Source: HNR sp040400085 (GTDB taxonomy: Bacteria; Actinomycetota; Actinomycetes; Actinomycetales; Microbacteriaceae). From it: a stretch of DNA of 64,000 nt. A program made the translations under genes and the position numbers. Of this stretch, positions 51,631-60,871 are shown piece after piece (within the stretch, counting starts at the first letter, position 1; each line of letters opens with the position of its first letter). The notes beneath the pieces are model-generated. The model worked only from the letters and a program-made list of their open reading frames with translations, was not told where the DNA came from and searched no databases. The DNA lies in the NCBI GenBank assembly GCA_040400085.1, contig JBBAQX010000020.1, positions 9,627 through 73,626 on the forward strand. The letters run 5' to 3'.

Positions 51631-52514
51631 GCTGCTACTACCTCTCGGAAGATCTGGGCTAGGGTCGGTCGTTTGGGGGCGAATGTGCGCACGGTACCGC
51701 CGCTGATGGCGCGGTTGAGGACGGCCTGAGCCGTGGCGTCCGTGTCGGCGTCGAAGAGCGCGTACCCAGAGTCGAATTCGATCACGGATACGCCTGGCAT
51801 TTCCCGGATCCAGCCGGCATCGCCCGTGTGGTCGAGTTCGTACCGGTTGGTGCTGTGGCTGTCTTGCAGTTCTTCTCGAGAACCGGATGCTCGTATCTGT
51901 CCCCCCGCAATAATCACCAGGTCGTCACACAGCCGTTCGACCACGTCGAGCTGGTGCGAGGAGAAGAGCACCGGCACGCCCTGGTTAGCGCGCTCCTTCA
52001 GGACGTTGAGTACAACATCGACGGCCATGGGGTCGAGTCCGGAGAATGGTTCGTCGAGGATGAGCACGTCGGGCTGGTGCACGAGGGCGGCGGCGATCTG
52101 GGCGCGCTGCTGGTTTCCGAGCGAGAGGCTTTCGACGGTGTCTCCGCCGCGCTCGCCGAGGCCAAGCTCTTCGATGAGGGCTTTCGCATTTTTGGTGGCG
52201 GCACTCTTGCTGTATCCGTGGAGACGGGCCAGGTAGCTGAGCTGTTCCTCGACCTTCATCTTGGGGTAGAGCCCGCGTTCTTCGGGCATGTAGCCGAATG
52301 AACGACGATCTGCGGCGCTGAGCTCATTCCCGTTCTTGGTGACGGTTCCTGAGTCTGCGGAGAGTACCCCGAGGATGATACGCATGGTCGTTGTTTTGCC
52401 GGCGCCGTTGCCCCCGACGAAGCCGGTCATGCGGGCATCTTGGATTGTGAAGCTCACATCGGTCAGAGCTTGACGGGTACCGAATGATCGGTTGATATTG
52501 CTGAGTGTCAGCAC
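51627..52514 (-). CDS. ABC transporter ATP-binding protein (NatA type)
   Basis: 295 residues, Walker A GGNGAGKTTTMRI, Q-loop FGYMPEERGLYPKM, signature LSLGNQQRAQIA, Walker B VLILDEPFSGLDP, switch SSHQLD. The Q-loop MPEERGLYP is typical of NatA. It powers the permease encoded directly downstream. The ATG has an AAGGAGG-like site upstream. Confidence 0.92.
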   Translation of the reverse strand: MLTLSNINRSFGTRQALTDVSFTIQDARMTGFVGGNGAGKTTTMRIILGVLSADSGTVTKNGNELSAADRRSFGYMPEERGLYPKMKVEEQLSYLARLHGYSKSAATKNAKALIEELGLGERGGDTVESLSLGNQQRAQIAAALVHQPDVLILDEPFSGLDPMAVDVVLNVLKERANQGVPVLFSSHQLDVVERLCDDLVIIAGGQIRASGSREELQDSHSTNRYELDHTGDAGWIREMPGVSVIEFDSGYALFDADTDATAQAVLNRAISGGTVRTFAPKRPTLAQIFREVVAA

Positions 52515-52692
52515 GTTTTCCTCCTTGAGGTTGCGTTACTAACACGCTATTGGAGGATGCCGGGGGCGCGCTATCGCCCGTGCGACGGATATTCGTGGGC
52601 GGCATCCTCTCGCTTTTCTGCCCTGTCGCCCCGAGCCTCCTCCGCTCGGCCGAGGCCGCCGCTGACCCTGGCGGCGACCTCGACCCTGTAAC

Positions 52693-53727
52693 CTAAGGCA
52701 CGACGACCGCGCGGCCCGTGACCTTCCCCTCGTGCAGGCGGGCGTAAGCTTCGGGAGCCTGATCAATGGAGTATTCCTCAACCGAAACGTGCACCTGGCC
52801 GTTGCGGGCGAGCTCGAGTACCTCCATCAGCTCGGAACGGCTGCCCCAGTAGGGAGCCCGTACGGAGACCCCGAACGGTGTCGACCCAAAGCCGGTCGCG
52901 AGCGTTCCCCCGCCGATACCAACGGATTCTATGCTCCCATCGATGCGCACCGATTGGCGTGCGATCTCGAGCGTCGGTCCCGCGCCGACGAAGTCGAACA
53001 CGACGTCAGCGCCGATCCCGCCCGTGAGTTCGCGAATGGATGCCGGTGCCGCTCCATCCGAAATCACCGTGTGGTGCGCACCCACCTCCCGCGCGTGTGC
53101 CAGTTTCTCGTCGTTCACGTCGAGGGCGATCACGGTGGCGCTCGTGATCGCGCGTAGGATCTGGATCGCGACGTGACCGAGGCCTCCGGTGCCGATCACC
53201 ACGGCGGTTGAGCCGGCGGGGAGCTGAGCCAGGGAGTGCTTGATGGAGTGGTAGGGGGTGAGGCCGGCATCCGTGAGCGAGACGGTTTGGACGGGGTCGA
53301 GGCCGTTCAGCGGCACGAGGTGTCGCACATCGTTTACGATCATGTATTCCGCCATACATCCGGGAGCGCCGAGCCCCGGGGGAACGATGCCGAGGCCGGC
53401 GGCGAATGGGCAATAGTTTTCGCGGCCCTGCGCGCATTCCCCGCACTTTCCGCAGCCCCAAGGTCCGTAGACGGCGACGTCGTCGCCGACCGTTACCGCG
53501 GTTACGCCGTCTCCGACCTTATCTACGATGCCGGCGCCCTCGTGGCCAAGAGTGAGGGGCAAGCCGAAAGAATATGCTTCGGCTGGAAGCCCCATGACGA
53601 ACCAATCTGAGTGGCAGAGTCCGGCTGCCGTGATCTTGAGGCGAACCTGGCCTGGGCCTGGCTCGGGAATGTCGATGTCTGCCACGACGGGCAGCTCTCC
53701 GATGGTGGTGTACTGAACGGCTTTCAT
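52693..53727 (-). CDS. Zinc-dependent alcohol dehydrogenase
   Basis: 344 residues from the ATG at 53727 (AAGGAG upstream). Catalytic zinc ligands are in GLCHSDWF and GHEGAG, the structural zinc loop is CGKCGECAQGRENYC, and the cofactor site is VIGTGGLGHVAI. MDR-family NAD(P)-dependent alcohol dehydrogenase for primary or aromatic alcohols. Stand-alone gene. The physiological substrate is unknown. Confidence 0.92.
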   Translation of the reverse strand: MKAVQYTTIGELPVVADIDIPEPGPGQVRLKITAAGLCHSDWFVMGLPAEAYSFGLPLTLGHEGAGIVDKVGDGVTAVTVGDDVAVYGPWGCGKCGECAQGRENYCPFAAGLGIVPPGLGAPGCMAEYMIVNDVRHLVPLNGLDPVQTVSLTDAGLTPYHSIKHSLAQLPAGSTAVVIGTGGLGHVAIQILRAITSATVIALDVNDEKLAHAREVGAHHTVISDGAAPASIRELTGGIGADVVFDFVGAGPTLEIARQSVRIDGSIESVGIGGGTLATGFGSTPFGVSVRAPYWGSRSELMEVLELARNGQVHVSVEEYSIDQAPEAYARLHEGKVTGRAVVVP

Positions 53728-53932
53728 AGCGGCTCCTTCGGATTCCTCGTGGGCGTGGTTGCCCACGAGGCCACAGTACGCCCTGTGTCTGAGTACGGGG
53801 CTAACCTGCCTTTATCCGGGGAATGGCTGGATGCTAGTTTATGTATAGATTTTATATAGCTGAACTAAAAATGTATGATATTAATCCCTCTTCACTAAAA
53901 TCGCCTGCAATCAACGAAATGAAACAATAGAA
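53728..53932. other. AT-rich intergenic region
   Basis: About 205 bases; from 53835 onward the sequence is markedly AT-rich (TTTATGTATAGATTTTATAT), likely the promoter of the serine hydrolase gene. No defined operator was seen. Confidence 0.45.
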
Positions 53933-55081
53933 ATGACAAATCTTCAGGAGCCCCGGCTTCCAGAAAAACCTGATTATCCGCGGGGGCAACAGGATCTCAA
54001 GTCTCATGGGCGAGGTTCGCTCATGCTCGCTCTTACGTCCGCGGCGCTAGTCGTGGTGGTTGGCTTGGTGACTGCCCCCTGGCCGGGAGGTCCGTCGAAG
54101 GATACCTCGGGTGATACTGAGCTCGTGGAGCAACTCACGCCGCTTCTTGAGGAAGTTGGCGTCCGTGACCGGGTCAGTGCGGCCTTTATTGATGGGGATG
54201 AAATTAGCTATGCGGGATTCGGGGCCGATCAAAATACTGAATTCGAGATTGGATCAGTTACCAAAACCTTTACCGGCACGCTCTTTGCCGATGCGGTGGA
54301 GCGAAAGGAGCTGAGTCTCGATACAAAGCTCGGAAGTATCCTTGATCTCGGTGACTCTCCCGCGGCAGGTGTGACTCTGGAGGAGCTAGCCCTTCATACT
54401 TCCGGCCTGGCCCCGGATAATTTCGATGCAGTCAGCACTACAGCGAGCATGTTGGCAAGTGAAAACCCGGATTGGGGGACCGAGAAAGAATTGCTCGAGG
54501 GGGCAAGGGAATCCAAGCTAGAGACTAAAGGAACTTTCGTCTACTCGAATCTGGGTTTTGCCCTGCTGGGGTTAGCTATCGCAAAGAACGCTGGGGTCGA
54601 GTACTCCACCCTTCTCAAAGAACGTATTCTTGAACCGCGCGGGATGGATCACACAACGCTTCCCCTTGCCGAAAATGATCTGCCAGAAAACGCGATGACT
54701 GGGGTTACCCCGCTCAGGGGTCGACCTATTGCACCGTCTCTTATCGGACCTTATGCGCCTTCTGGTGCCATTCGTTCAAACGCTGAAGACATGGCAAAGT
54801 ATGCGCTTGCCATGGTCAATGGAACGGGTCCGGGGATGAGCGGCATAACGCCGATGATAGACATCGAAGGTCCTGATGGACCCACGAAACGGTCTTTGAG
54901 TTGGTTTGTGAGGGACATAAATGACCGCACGATTACATATCACAACGGAGCAACCGCGGGATTCATGAGTGTTCTGGCGATCGACAGAGATAGCCATCGT
55001 GCCGTTTTGATTATGTCAAACACTGGGTCGACTGACGTTACTTCAGTAGCGCTTGAACTGCTTACGGGAGGAGCCAAATGA
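53933..55081 (+). CDS. Beta-lactamase/DD-peptidase family serine hydrolase, membrane-anchored
   Basis: 382 residues. One N-terminal membrane helix (about residues 30-48), then a class C beta-lactamase-like domain. It has the nucleophile Ser in SVTK, the YSN motif in FVYSNLGFALLG and the third motif HNG in ITYHNGATAGFM. It may act on peptidoglycan peptides or esters; true beta-lactamase activity is not implied. The gene overlaps a small membrane-protein gene by four bases. No Shine-Dalgarno site is clear. Lower GC than flanking genes. Confidence 0.85.
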   Translation: MTNLQEPRLPEKPDYPRGQQDLKSHGRGSLMLALTSAALVVVVGLVTAPWPGGPSKDTSGDTELVEQLTPLLEEVGVRDRVSAAFIDGDEISYAGFGADQNTEFEIGSVTKTFTGTLFADAVERKELSLDTKLGSILDLGDSPAAGVTLEELALHTSGLAPDNFDAVSTTASMLASENPDWGTEKELLEGARESKLETKGTFVYSNLGFALLGLAIAKNAGVEYSTLLKERILEPRGMDHTTLPLAENDLPENAMTGVTPLRGRPIAPSLIGPYAPSGAIRSNAEDMAKYALAMVNGTGPGMSGITPMIDIEGPDGPTKRSLSWFVRDINDRTITYHNGATAGFMSVLAIDRDSHRAVLIMSNTGSTDVTSVALELLTGGAK

Positions 55082-55491
55082 GTATCACCTGGATCTATGC
55101 GGGAATCTATATTCTCACCCTCATCGTGCCGCTAGCCATTGCTGGAATTCGGTCCTTGCGCGGTCCGGGGCGGCGTTTTGCTCGGGTGGATCGGGCAAGC
55201 TCCCTGCTCAGTCTGCTGGGTGGTCTCGTCCTCTTCGGAGTCGTCTATGTCCTAACAGAAGCGAAAGTCTTTATCCCGCCGTCAATAGTTCATCTGGGTA
55301 GCGTGGACGTCACAATGTGGATTATCGCGACGGTTCTTTTGGTCGTCTCGGTGGCCGGCGTTGTCCTGAGCTGGTCGTCGCTTCCCTGGCTGAGGGCTGA
55401 AAAGCGGTCATGGCGAATAACGTGGCTGGCCCTTGGCTCCTTGCCTGTTGCGGCGGGTCTTATCCTTATTATTATCCTCATCCCTAGCTAA
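55078..55491 (+). CDS. Small four-helix membrane protein
   Basis: 137 residues, four predicted membrane helices (about residues 5-22, 43-62, 77-98 and 112-135). No known motif. ATG overlaps the serine hydrolase stop, so both proteins are probably made together and may form a complex at the membrane. Function unknown. Confidence 0.75.
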   Translation: MSITWIYAGIYILTLIVPLAIAGIRSLRGPGRRFARVDRASSLLSLLGGLVLFGVVYVLTEAKVFIPPSIVHLGSVDVTMWIIATVLLVVSVAGVVLSWSSLPWLRAEKRSWRITWLALGSLPVAAGLILIIILIPS

Positions 55492-55524
55492 GTCGCACGG
55501 TGCGGCCTGGGACGTTTCGGAGTC

Positions 55525-56283
55525 TCAGGCAACACCGTTTTCGTACGCGTAAATCACCGCCTGGATGCGGTCTCGCAGGCTCAGCTTTCGCAACACGTTA
55601 GATACGTGCGTCTTGACGGTGGCCTCACTCACGAACAGGGACTCTGCAATCTCCGCGTTGGATAGTCCGCGCGCGAGGTGACGGAGGATGTCGAGCTCGC
55701 GTTCGGTGAGGATGCTCTCGGGAGCATCCGGGTCGCTCTGGTCGTTCGGTTCATCAGGGGCCACGGTGACACCTAGGAAACCCGGGATAACGGGCACACC
55801 CGGGTCAACCCTCATCTCGCGGTTTTCCTGCGATTGAACGGATTCCTGCTTCCCTGTAAAGCGTTCGATCACACTCCGGGTCACCTGAGGAGACAGCAGC
55901 GCGTCCCCACCGGCGACGGCCACTACGGCATCGAGCAGCTGCTCGGGCGAGGAATTCTTGAGCAGGAAACCGCTCGCCCCGGCAGCAAGGGCGTTAAAAA
56001 GGTAGTCCTCTCGATTGAATGTGGTGAGGATCAGGATCGCCGAGCGCACGGACGGATCGGCTGCGATGATGCGGGTCGCTTCTATGCCGTCCATGTCAGG
56101 CATCTGCACATCGAGACAGATTACGTCGGGAGCGAGTTCGCGCGCTCGTTCGACGGCTTCAATCCCCGTTCCGGCTTCGCCTACGACCTCGATGCGCGGG
56201 TGAGTCGAGAGGATCGTGCGGAACCCTGCCCTGACCAGTTCTTGGTCGTCGACGAGAAGCACTCTGATCGATGTAGCGTTCAT
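55525..56283 (-). CDS. NarL/LuxR-type response regulator
   Basis: 252 residues. Receiver domain with phospho-acceptor Asp in VICLDVQMPDMDG and conserved Lys in GFLLKNSSPEQ. LuxR helix-turn-helix at the C-terminus (LTERELDILRHLARGLSNAE, then ATVKTHVSNVLRKL). The linker is unusually long, about 60 residues. Four-base overlap with the upstream kinase gene makes a two-component system. Target genes are not evident. Confidence 0.93.
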   Translation of the reverse strand: MNATSIRVLLVDDQELVRAGFRTILSTHPRIEVVGEAGTGIEAVERARELAPDVICLDVQMPDMDGIEATRIIAADPSVRSAILILTTFNREDYLFNALAAGASGFLLKNSSPEQLLDAVVAVAGGDALLSPQVTRSVIERFTGKQESVQSQENREMRVDPGVPVIPGFLGVTVAPDEPNDQSDPDAPESILTERELDILRHLARGLSNAEIAESLFVSEATVKTHVSNVLRKLSLRDRIQAVIYAYENGVA

Positions 56284-57671
56284 ACCGTTCTTTCCTTCAC
56301 CGCTATAGACGCGTTGTCTCGCAGCGGGATTCGCACCCGCACGAGGAAGCCGCCCCTGTCCCGGGGCCCGACGTAGATTTCGCCGCCTTCGGCAGCAACC
56401 CGTTCGCGCATCCCCACGATCCCAAACCCGGTCCCCGCCCGTGCACGAGCCATCCGTTTGTGGATAATTCGTGCTGCCCCGTTCCCTGCGCCAGCGCCAG
56501 TATCGGTGTTGCTCACCTCTAGTTCCACACCATCGTCCAAGTAGCGCAGGCGCACATCAACGCTGGTATCGTGCGAGCCGTGCTTTCGCGCATTCGTCAG
56601 TGCTTCTTGGGTGATGCGATAAAGGTTCAGCGAGGTGAGGGGTGGAAGGGGACGAGCATCCCCGATTATCGAGAACGTCACGGTAAGCCCTGCGCCTGCC
56701 GTGTCGGATATCAATGATGGGATGCGCTCAACACCGAGAGATACGATGGCTGCGTCGCCGTTTTCCTCGCTTCCGCCTGGCGGCTGTTGCGGGTCGCGGA
56801 GGGTACCCAGCAGGCCGTGCAGCTCTTCGACGGCCTTGCGTGCGCTATCTTCGACAGAGCTGAGCGCCGCGGCGGCTCCCCGGGGGTCGCTGGTAATTGT
56901 GAGCCGCGCGGCCCCGGCCTGTACTCCCATAACAGATACGTGGTGAGCTACAGCATCGTGAAGTTCGCGGGCAATTCTGAGGCGTTCGATCGTGACTGAT
57001 TGTTCGGCTATTACTTGATTTTGCGCCATGATTTCTTCGTTCGTCATGCGCATTTTGGCGCGTTGACGGGCGGCGCTAAATGCGTGGTTTCCGAAGTAAT
57101 AGGCACCCCCGAAGTACAGGACGTTGATCAGGATGTTGATGATCGAGAATGCCACATAGGGGGTCATGAAGGCGGAAGAGGTGGCGTCTTCGCCTCCGGC
57201 CTTGACGATGTTGTCGGGGTCTGTGGCCGCCGTAAACATGTTCACGACGACCCAGGCAATCATGAAGATGATCACGATAACCCTGACCAGGAATGCTTTC
57301 TGTCTATCGGGACTCCACGCCCCAACCGTGTACATCGCGGCGAAGAGCGCAATATTCGAGATGAGTATCTCGGGAACTTTTAGCTGCGCGAGAAGCCCGA
57401 AGGCCACGGCCACTATGATGAGCACGCTGAGCGGCCAGCGCCTTCTCCACCCGAGTGGGAGCGTTACGCCTGCGATAATCAGGATCGATAGCTGTTCGTT
57501 TGCCGGCTTGTCATAAATCCCGGACAGCCGGTACAGAACCATGCTGAGCATCGCCATCAGGAAGAGCGCCACGGCTCCGTAGATGTCGTAACGCATCGCC
57601 TGTTGGCTGGGTGCTGTCCTGCTCCACGCGGGACTTTCCGGGTCGAGGGAGGTTGGCGCTGTTTCGGTCAC
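56280..57671 (-). CDS. Sensor histidine kinase (HisKA_3 type)
   Basis: About 463 residues from the GTG at 57671, which has TAACGT seven bases upstream (leaderless pattern). Five or six membrane helices (residues 30-210) form the sensing part. The phospho-acceptor His is in RELHDAVAHHVSVMGVQAG, and the HATPase_c domain follows (QEALTNARKHG, GFGIVGMRERV). Partner of the downstream NarL-type regulator. Such intramembrane kinases often sense membrane or cell-wall stress. Confidence 0.9.
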   Translation of the reverse strand: MTETAPTSLDPESPAWSRTAPSQQAMRYDIYGAVALFLMAMLSMVLYRLSGIYDKPANEQLSILIIAGVTLPLGWRRRWPLSVLIIVAVAFGLLAQLKVPEILISNIALFAAMYTVGAWSPDRQKAFLVRVIVIIFMIAWVVVNMFTAATDPDNIVKAGGEDATSSAFMTPYVAFSIINILINVLYFGGAYYFGNHAFSAARQRAKMRMTNEEIMAQNQVIAEQSVTIERLRIARELHDAVAHHVSVMGVQAGAARLTITSDPRGAAAALSSVEDSARKAVEELHGLLGTLRDPQQPPGGSEENGDAAIVSLGVERIPSLISDTAGAGLTVTFSIIGDARPLPPLTSLNLYRITQEALTNARKHGSHDTSVDVRLRYLDDGVELEVSNTDTGAGAGNGAARIIHKRMARARAGTGFGIVGMRERVAAEGGEIYVGPRDRGGFLVRVRIPLRDNASIAVKERTV

Positions 57672-57681
57672 TTCATCAACG

Positions 57682-58683
57682 TTAGCTGCTGGGGTTCCGG
57701 GCAGCCATCGGCCGTGCGACGGATTTCTGATCCGTCTCTGTGGGTACAACATCCGCAATTGCCGTGTACACCCTTTCTGGTTTTTCGGCTATCCGATTCA
57801 GCGCATACAACCACCATTCGGTGCCGAAGACAACGTATTCGCGGGTGGGGTATCCGGCCTGATGCAATTCGTCGAGCGTTGAGGTTCCGAGGCCGAGGAG
57901 CATTTCAAACTCGATCGGATGTGTGCGTATTTTCTCGCCGTGTGTTGAGCGGAGCACGCTCACAATGGTCTTGTCGTGGGTGGCGATCGAGCCGGGATGC
58001 CCGCTCACGATCAGCTTTTCCGCGAGGGTGAGATAGGCATCCTCAAGCTCGTTGCTATCGCTGGGAAAAGCAACGTCTTCTGGCTCGAGAAAGGCCCCTT
58101 TCACGAGCCTAACGCGGCCAGGAAGCCCCATGACTCGTTCAAAATCTGCCGATGTTCGATGCAGCCGGGCCTGCACGGTGATCCCAACGGTAGGGAAGTC
58201 CCGTGATAACCGCTCATAAGTATCTAGGACGAGATCCGTGCGGTCTGACCCCTCGGCAGAGATCATCATTTCGATTCCGGATGCTTCGGTCGCCTCCGCG
58301 ATTCGGCTCGCGTTGCGATAGCCCAGCTCGGGGTCTACGACCAGCCCGACGTGCGAGAGGTCGAGCGAGAGCGTGCTTGGGAGCCTGTTATCAGCGATCC
58401 TGTCGGCCAGCGCCAGAAACCTGTTCGTTTCGGAGTCTGCGACGGTTGCATCACGCACGCTTTCCCCGACTATCTCGAAGCTGAGCGCGTGACCGCGTTT
58501 CTGGATTGACGGTACCCGCGCGAATGCTTCATCGATGGTTTCGCCGCCGATGTATCGCGCTGCCACTGTGCGCGCGATATGGGCCAGCGGTGGGGTGGAC
58601 ATGACGTGAGCTTTGAGGTCCTCATTGAGAGCCATCGCTCGGAGCCGCTCGGCAGCTTGGAAGCTGCTGATCGTGTCTGTCAT
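57682..58683 (-). CDS. Proline dehydrogenase
   Basis: 333 residues, ATG with GGAG upstream. FAD-dependent barrel enzyme oxidising proline to pyrroline-5-carboxylate. Motifs include LSLDLSHVG, GITVQARLHRT, RVRLVKGAFLEP, the ATHD strand, and the substrate-pocket segment EFEMLLGLG followed by REYVVFGTEWWLYALNRIAE. It is the monofunctional (PRODH only) form. The P5C dehydrogenase gene is not adjacent. Confidence 0.9.
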   Translation of the reverse strand: MTDTISSFQAAERLRAMALNEDLKAHVMSTPPLAHIARTVAARYIGGETIDEAFARVPSIQKRGHALSFEIVGESVRDATVADSETNRFLALADRIADNRLPSTLSLDLSHVGLVVDPELGYRNASRIAEATEASGIEMMISAEGSDRTDLVLDTYERLSRDFPTVGITVQARLHRTSADFERVMGLPGRVRLVKGAFLEPEDVAFPSDSNELEDAYLTLAEKLIVSGHPGSIATHDKTIVSVLRSTHGEKIRTHPIEFEMLLGLGTSTLDELHQAGYPTREYVVFGTEWWLYALNRIAEKPERVYTAIADVVPTETDQKSVARPMAARNPSS

Positions 58684-58771
58684 GTCTCTCCTTCGAGTGG
58701 GGATGCCCTGGTACCGCTGGTTCTTATGAATCAGGATACCGGGTGCCGGGCATCCCCTCTCGCGAGGGTTG

Positions 58772-60577
58772 CTAGCTGTGTTTGCGTCGTAGGTGCGTCG
58801 CGACGAGCGTTGTGCCTAGGGTTGCGAGGAGTGCCGCGATGCCGAGCGCTAGCGACTGATTGGAACCTGTCGTGGCGAGGGCACCGGAGCCCGAGTTTGT
58901 GTTGAGTTTCGTGTCTGCTCCGGGATTACCCGTCGGGGGGATGACGTGTGCCTGGGTGACCGCCCATACGAAGCTGGTTTCGGCGGATAGTGTTCCGGCT
59001 GTTGCCGTCACGGTTACGTTGAACGTTCCTGGCACGGTTGGTGTTCCGCTCATCGTTCCTGTGGCCGGATCAATGCTTATGCCGGTGGGGAGACCGTTGG
59101 CCGAGTAGGTGATGGGTTCAGCGCCATCCGTGTGTGCGACTGCGGTTACCGTGTCGGAGACGCTCTCTACTGTGGATCTGTTTTGGATTGGATCGATCGT
59201 GAGGGTGCTATCACCAGCAATAATAACGTTGCTTGTCGCGGTTGCGCTCGGGTTTCCTCGTCGCACGTTTGTCTGGCCGGTAAAAGCAGTTGTCGTTGAC
59301 GTTCCACAGGTTGTGGTCACCGTCAGTGCGACATCATAGTTACCCGTCGTCGTGTAGATGTGGTCGATCGTGGGAGTTGACGAAGACGCGGTGGTGCCGT
59401 CACCGAAGTCCCAGGAATAAGTGCCGACGGGACATCCGGTGGCCGAACTTGCCGAAGCGTCAAAGCTGGTCTGCTGGCCTACATTTCCAGGCACCGTGCT
59501 GAACCGTGCCGTTGGCGCCTGGTCGGGAAGCACCGCGACGGCCATCGCAAGGGTTGGCGTTGTGTCGGCTGTTGTGATGGTTTGAGCGGCGATATCGGCA
59601 TATGCGACGCGTCCCTGCAGCGCAAGAATGGCAGTCTCTGCCCCTGCGGTCATACCTAGGGAAGCAAATACGAATGAGCTGCCAGTCGCTAACTTAGTGA
59701 AGGTCAGGTCAGAGGTGTTGATCGTAGAGAAGTTGCTCGCGGGGTCTGTAACAAAGAGCTTCGTGCCGTCGGCAGAGAGCGAAAGCGAGCTTGGCCCTTG
59801 ATTGGTGGAGCCGAATTGGGCTCGCGTAATATTTGCGGTGACGGCATTCGTCGCTGTGTCAATTACGGTCAGCACGTCAGAGGTTTGGAGCGTTGCCGAA
59901 CTGTGTGCAACGTAGAGCGTCGTTCCGTCCGGGCTTATCTGGATGGATTGAGGATCGATGGAGGTCGGGAAGCGTGTGATTAGGCTGAGGTCCGCCGCGT
60001 TGAGCACGACGATCTCGTTGTCGTTCCAGCCAGCCACGTAGAGCGTTTGGCCGTCGGGTGTTACTGCGACGCCACCGAGCTGGCCCCCGACATCTAGGCT
60101 GGTGATGATTGCACCGGTTGCGGTGTCGATCAGTGTGACGACGCCGTTGACGCCAGCTACGTAGAGGCGCGTGCCGTCGGGAGAGAAGGCAAGTGGGGGC
60201 CCCGCAATGTACGCATAGTCTGCGCCGAGCGGTATCGTGCGCACGAGAGACTGGTCCGCAGTACTAACAACAAAGAGCGCTCCGGCATCCGCAGAGGCAA
60301 AATAAACCGCGGATCCGTCCGGGGTGGGGACAACCGAGTTTGTAGTGTTTGGCAGCACCAGGGGGGACCAAGTCTGTGTGGACGCGTCGAACCAGCGTGT
60401 GGTGCTACTTGCAAAATCGGCCAGATAGGCGTCCTGGTAGATCTGCGTGGTAGGAGGAGCTGCGGTTGCCGGACCTGAGCTCCCAATAAGTGAGCCGCCG
60501 AGTGCTACAAGAATGGTTGCCGACCACATTCCTAGACGAGACGTGGACGAACGTAGATTGCGCGATGATTTATGCAC
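58772..60577 (-). CDS. Surface protein with YVTN-type beta-propeller, PKD and Ig-like domains and LATTG anchor
   Basis: 601 residues, GTG start. Signal peptide (SATILVALGGSLIGSSGPA), then seven-bladed propeller repeats of the form SPDGTRLYVAGVNGVVTLID (about residues 45-345). A PKD domain follows (PVGTYSWDFGDGTTASSSTP, about 355-430), then a putative Ig domain (ITYSANGLPTGISIDPATG). The tail has LATTG, a hydrophobic helix and RRK, a class E sortase signal. Probably displayed on the wall, where it could bind carbohydrate or protein. No catalytic motif is visible. Confidence 0.85.
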   Translation of the reverse strand: MHKSSRNLRSSTSRLGMWSATILVALGGSLIGSSGPATAAPPTTQIYQDAYLADFASSTTRWFDASTQTWSPLVLPNTTNSVVPTPDGSAVYFASADAGALFVVSTADQSLVRTIPLGADYAYIAGPPLAFSPDGTRLYVAGVNGVVTLIDTATGAIITSLDVGGQLGGVAVTPDGQTLYVAGWNDNEIVVLNAADLSLITRFPTSIDPQSIQISPDGTTLYVAHSSATLQTSDVLTVIDTATNAVTANITRAQFGSTNQGPSSLSLSADGTKLFVTDPASNFSTINTSDLTFTKLATGSSFVFASLGMTAGAETAILALQGRVAYADIAAQTITTADTTPTLAMAVAVLPDQAPTARFSTVPGNVGQQTSFDASASSATGCPVGTYSWDFGDGTTASSSTPTIDHIYTTTGNYDVALTVTTTCGTSTTTAFTGQTNVRRGNPSATATSNVIIAGDSTLTIDPIQNRSTVESVSDTVTAVAHTDGAEPITYSANGLPTGISIDPATGTMSGTPTVPGTFNVTVTATAGTLSAETSFVWAVTQAHVIPPTGNPGADTKLNTNSGSGALATTGSNQSLALGIAALLATLGTTLVATHLRRKHS

Positions 60578-60804
60578 GGTGCTTTTGATTCCCTAAATAC
60601 TTGTCGATCGATTGTTATGCGATGCCCCTGAGGAATAATCTGCAAGATGATTTCGACTATCCCTGAGGAAATTGTATACCTATGCGAAGAATGCTGGCTG
60701 GAAAACTTTGGACCCTGCCTATATGTCCCAGTATGTGACGTTTCTGGGTGGGTACCATGAATCCGGCTGACAGCTCCAGATTTTTTCACAATGTAAAAAG
60801 TGTT
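60578..60804. other. Intergenic region
   Basis: About 230 AT-rich bases upstream of the propeller gene; probably its promoter. CCCTGAGGAA occurs twice in near form (60626 and 60661). No small gene was recognised. Confidence 0.4.
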
Positions 60805-60850
60805 CGCCCCAGATTGCGAATAATTGTCGACATCTTCGCAATCTGAGGCG
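60805..60850 (-). terminator. Intrinsic terminator of the DUF6421 gene
   Basis: 16-bp arms with one mismatch (60805-60820 and 60835-60850) around a 14-base loop, 22 bases beyond the stop. On the minus strand a TTTTT run follows within ten bases. Confidence 0.75.
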
Positions 60851-60871
60851 ACTAGATGTGAGCCAGGCTGT

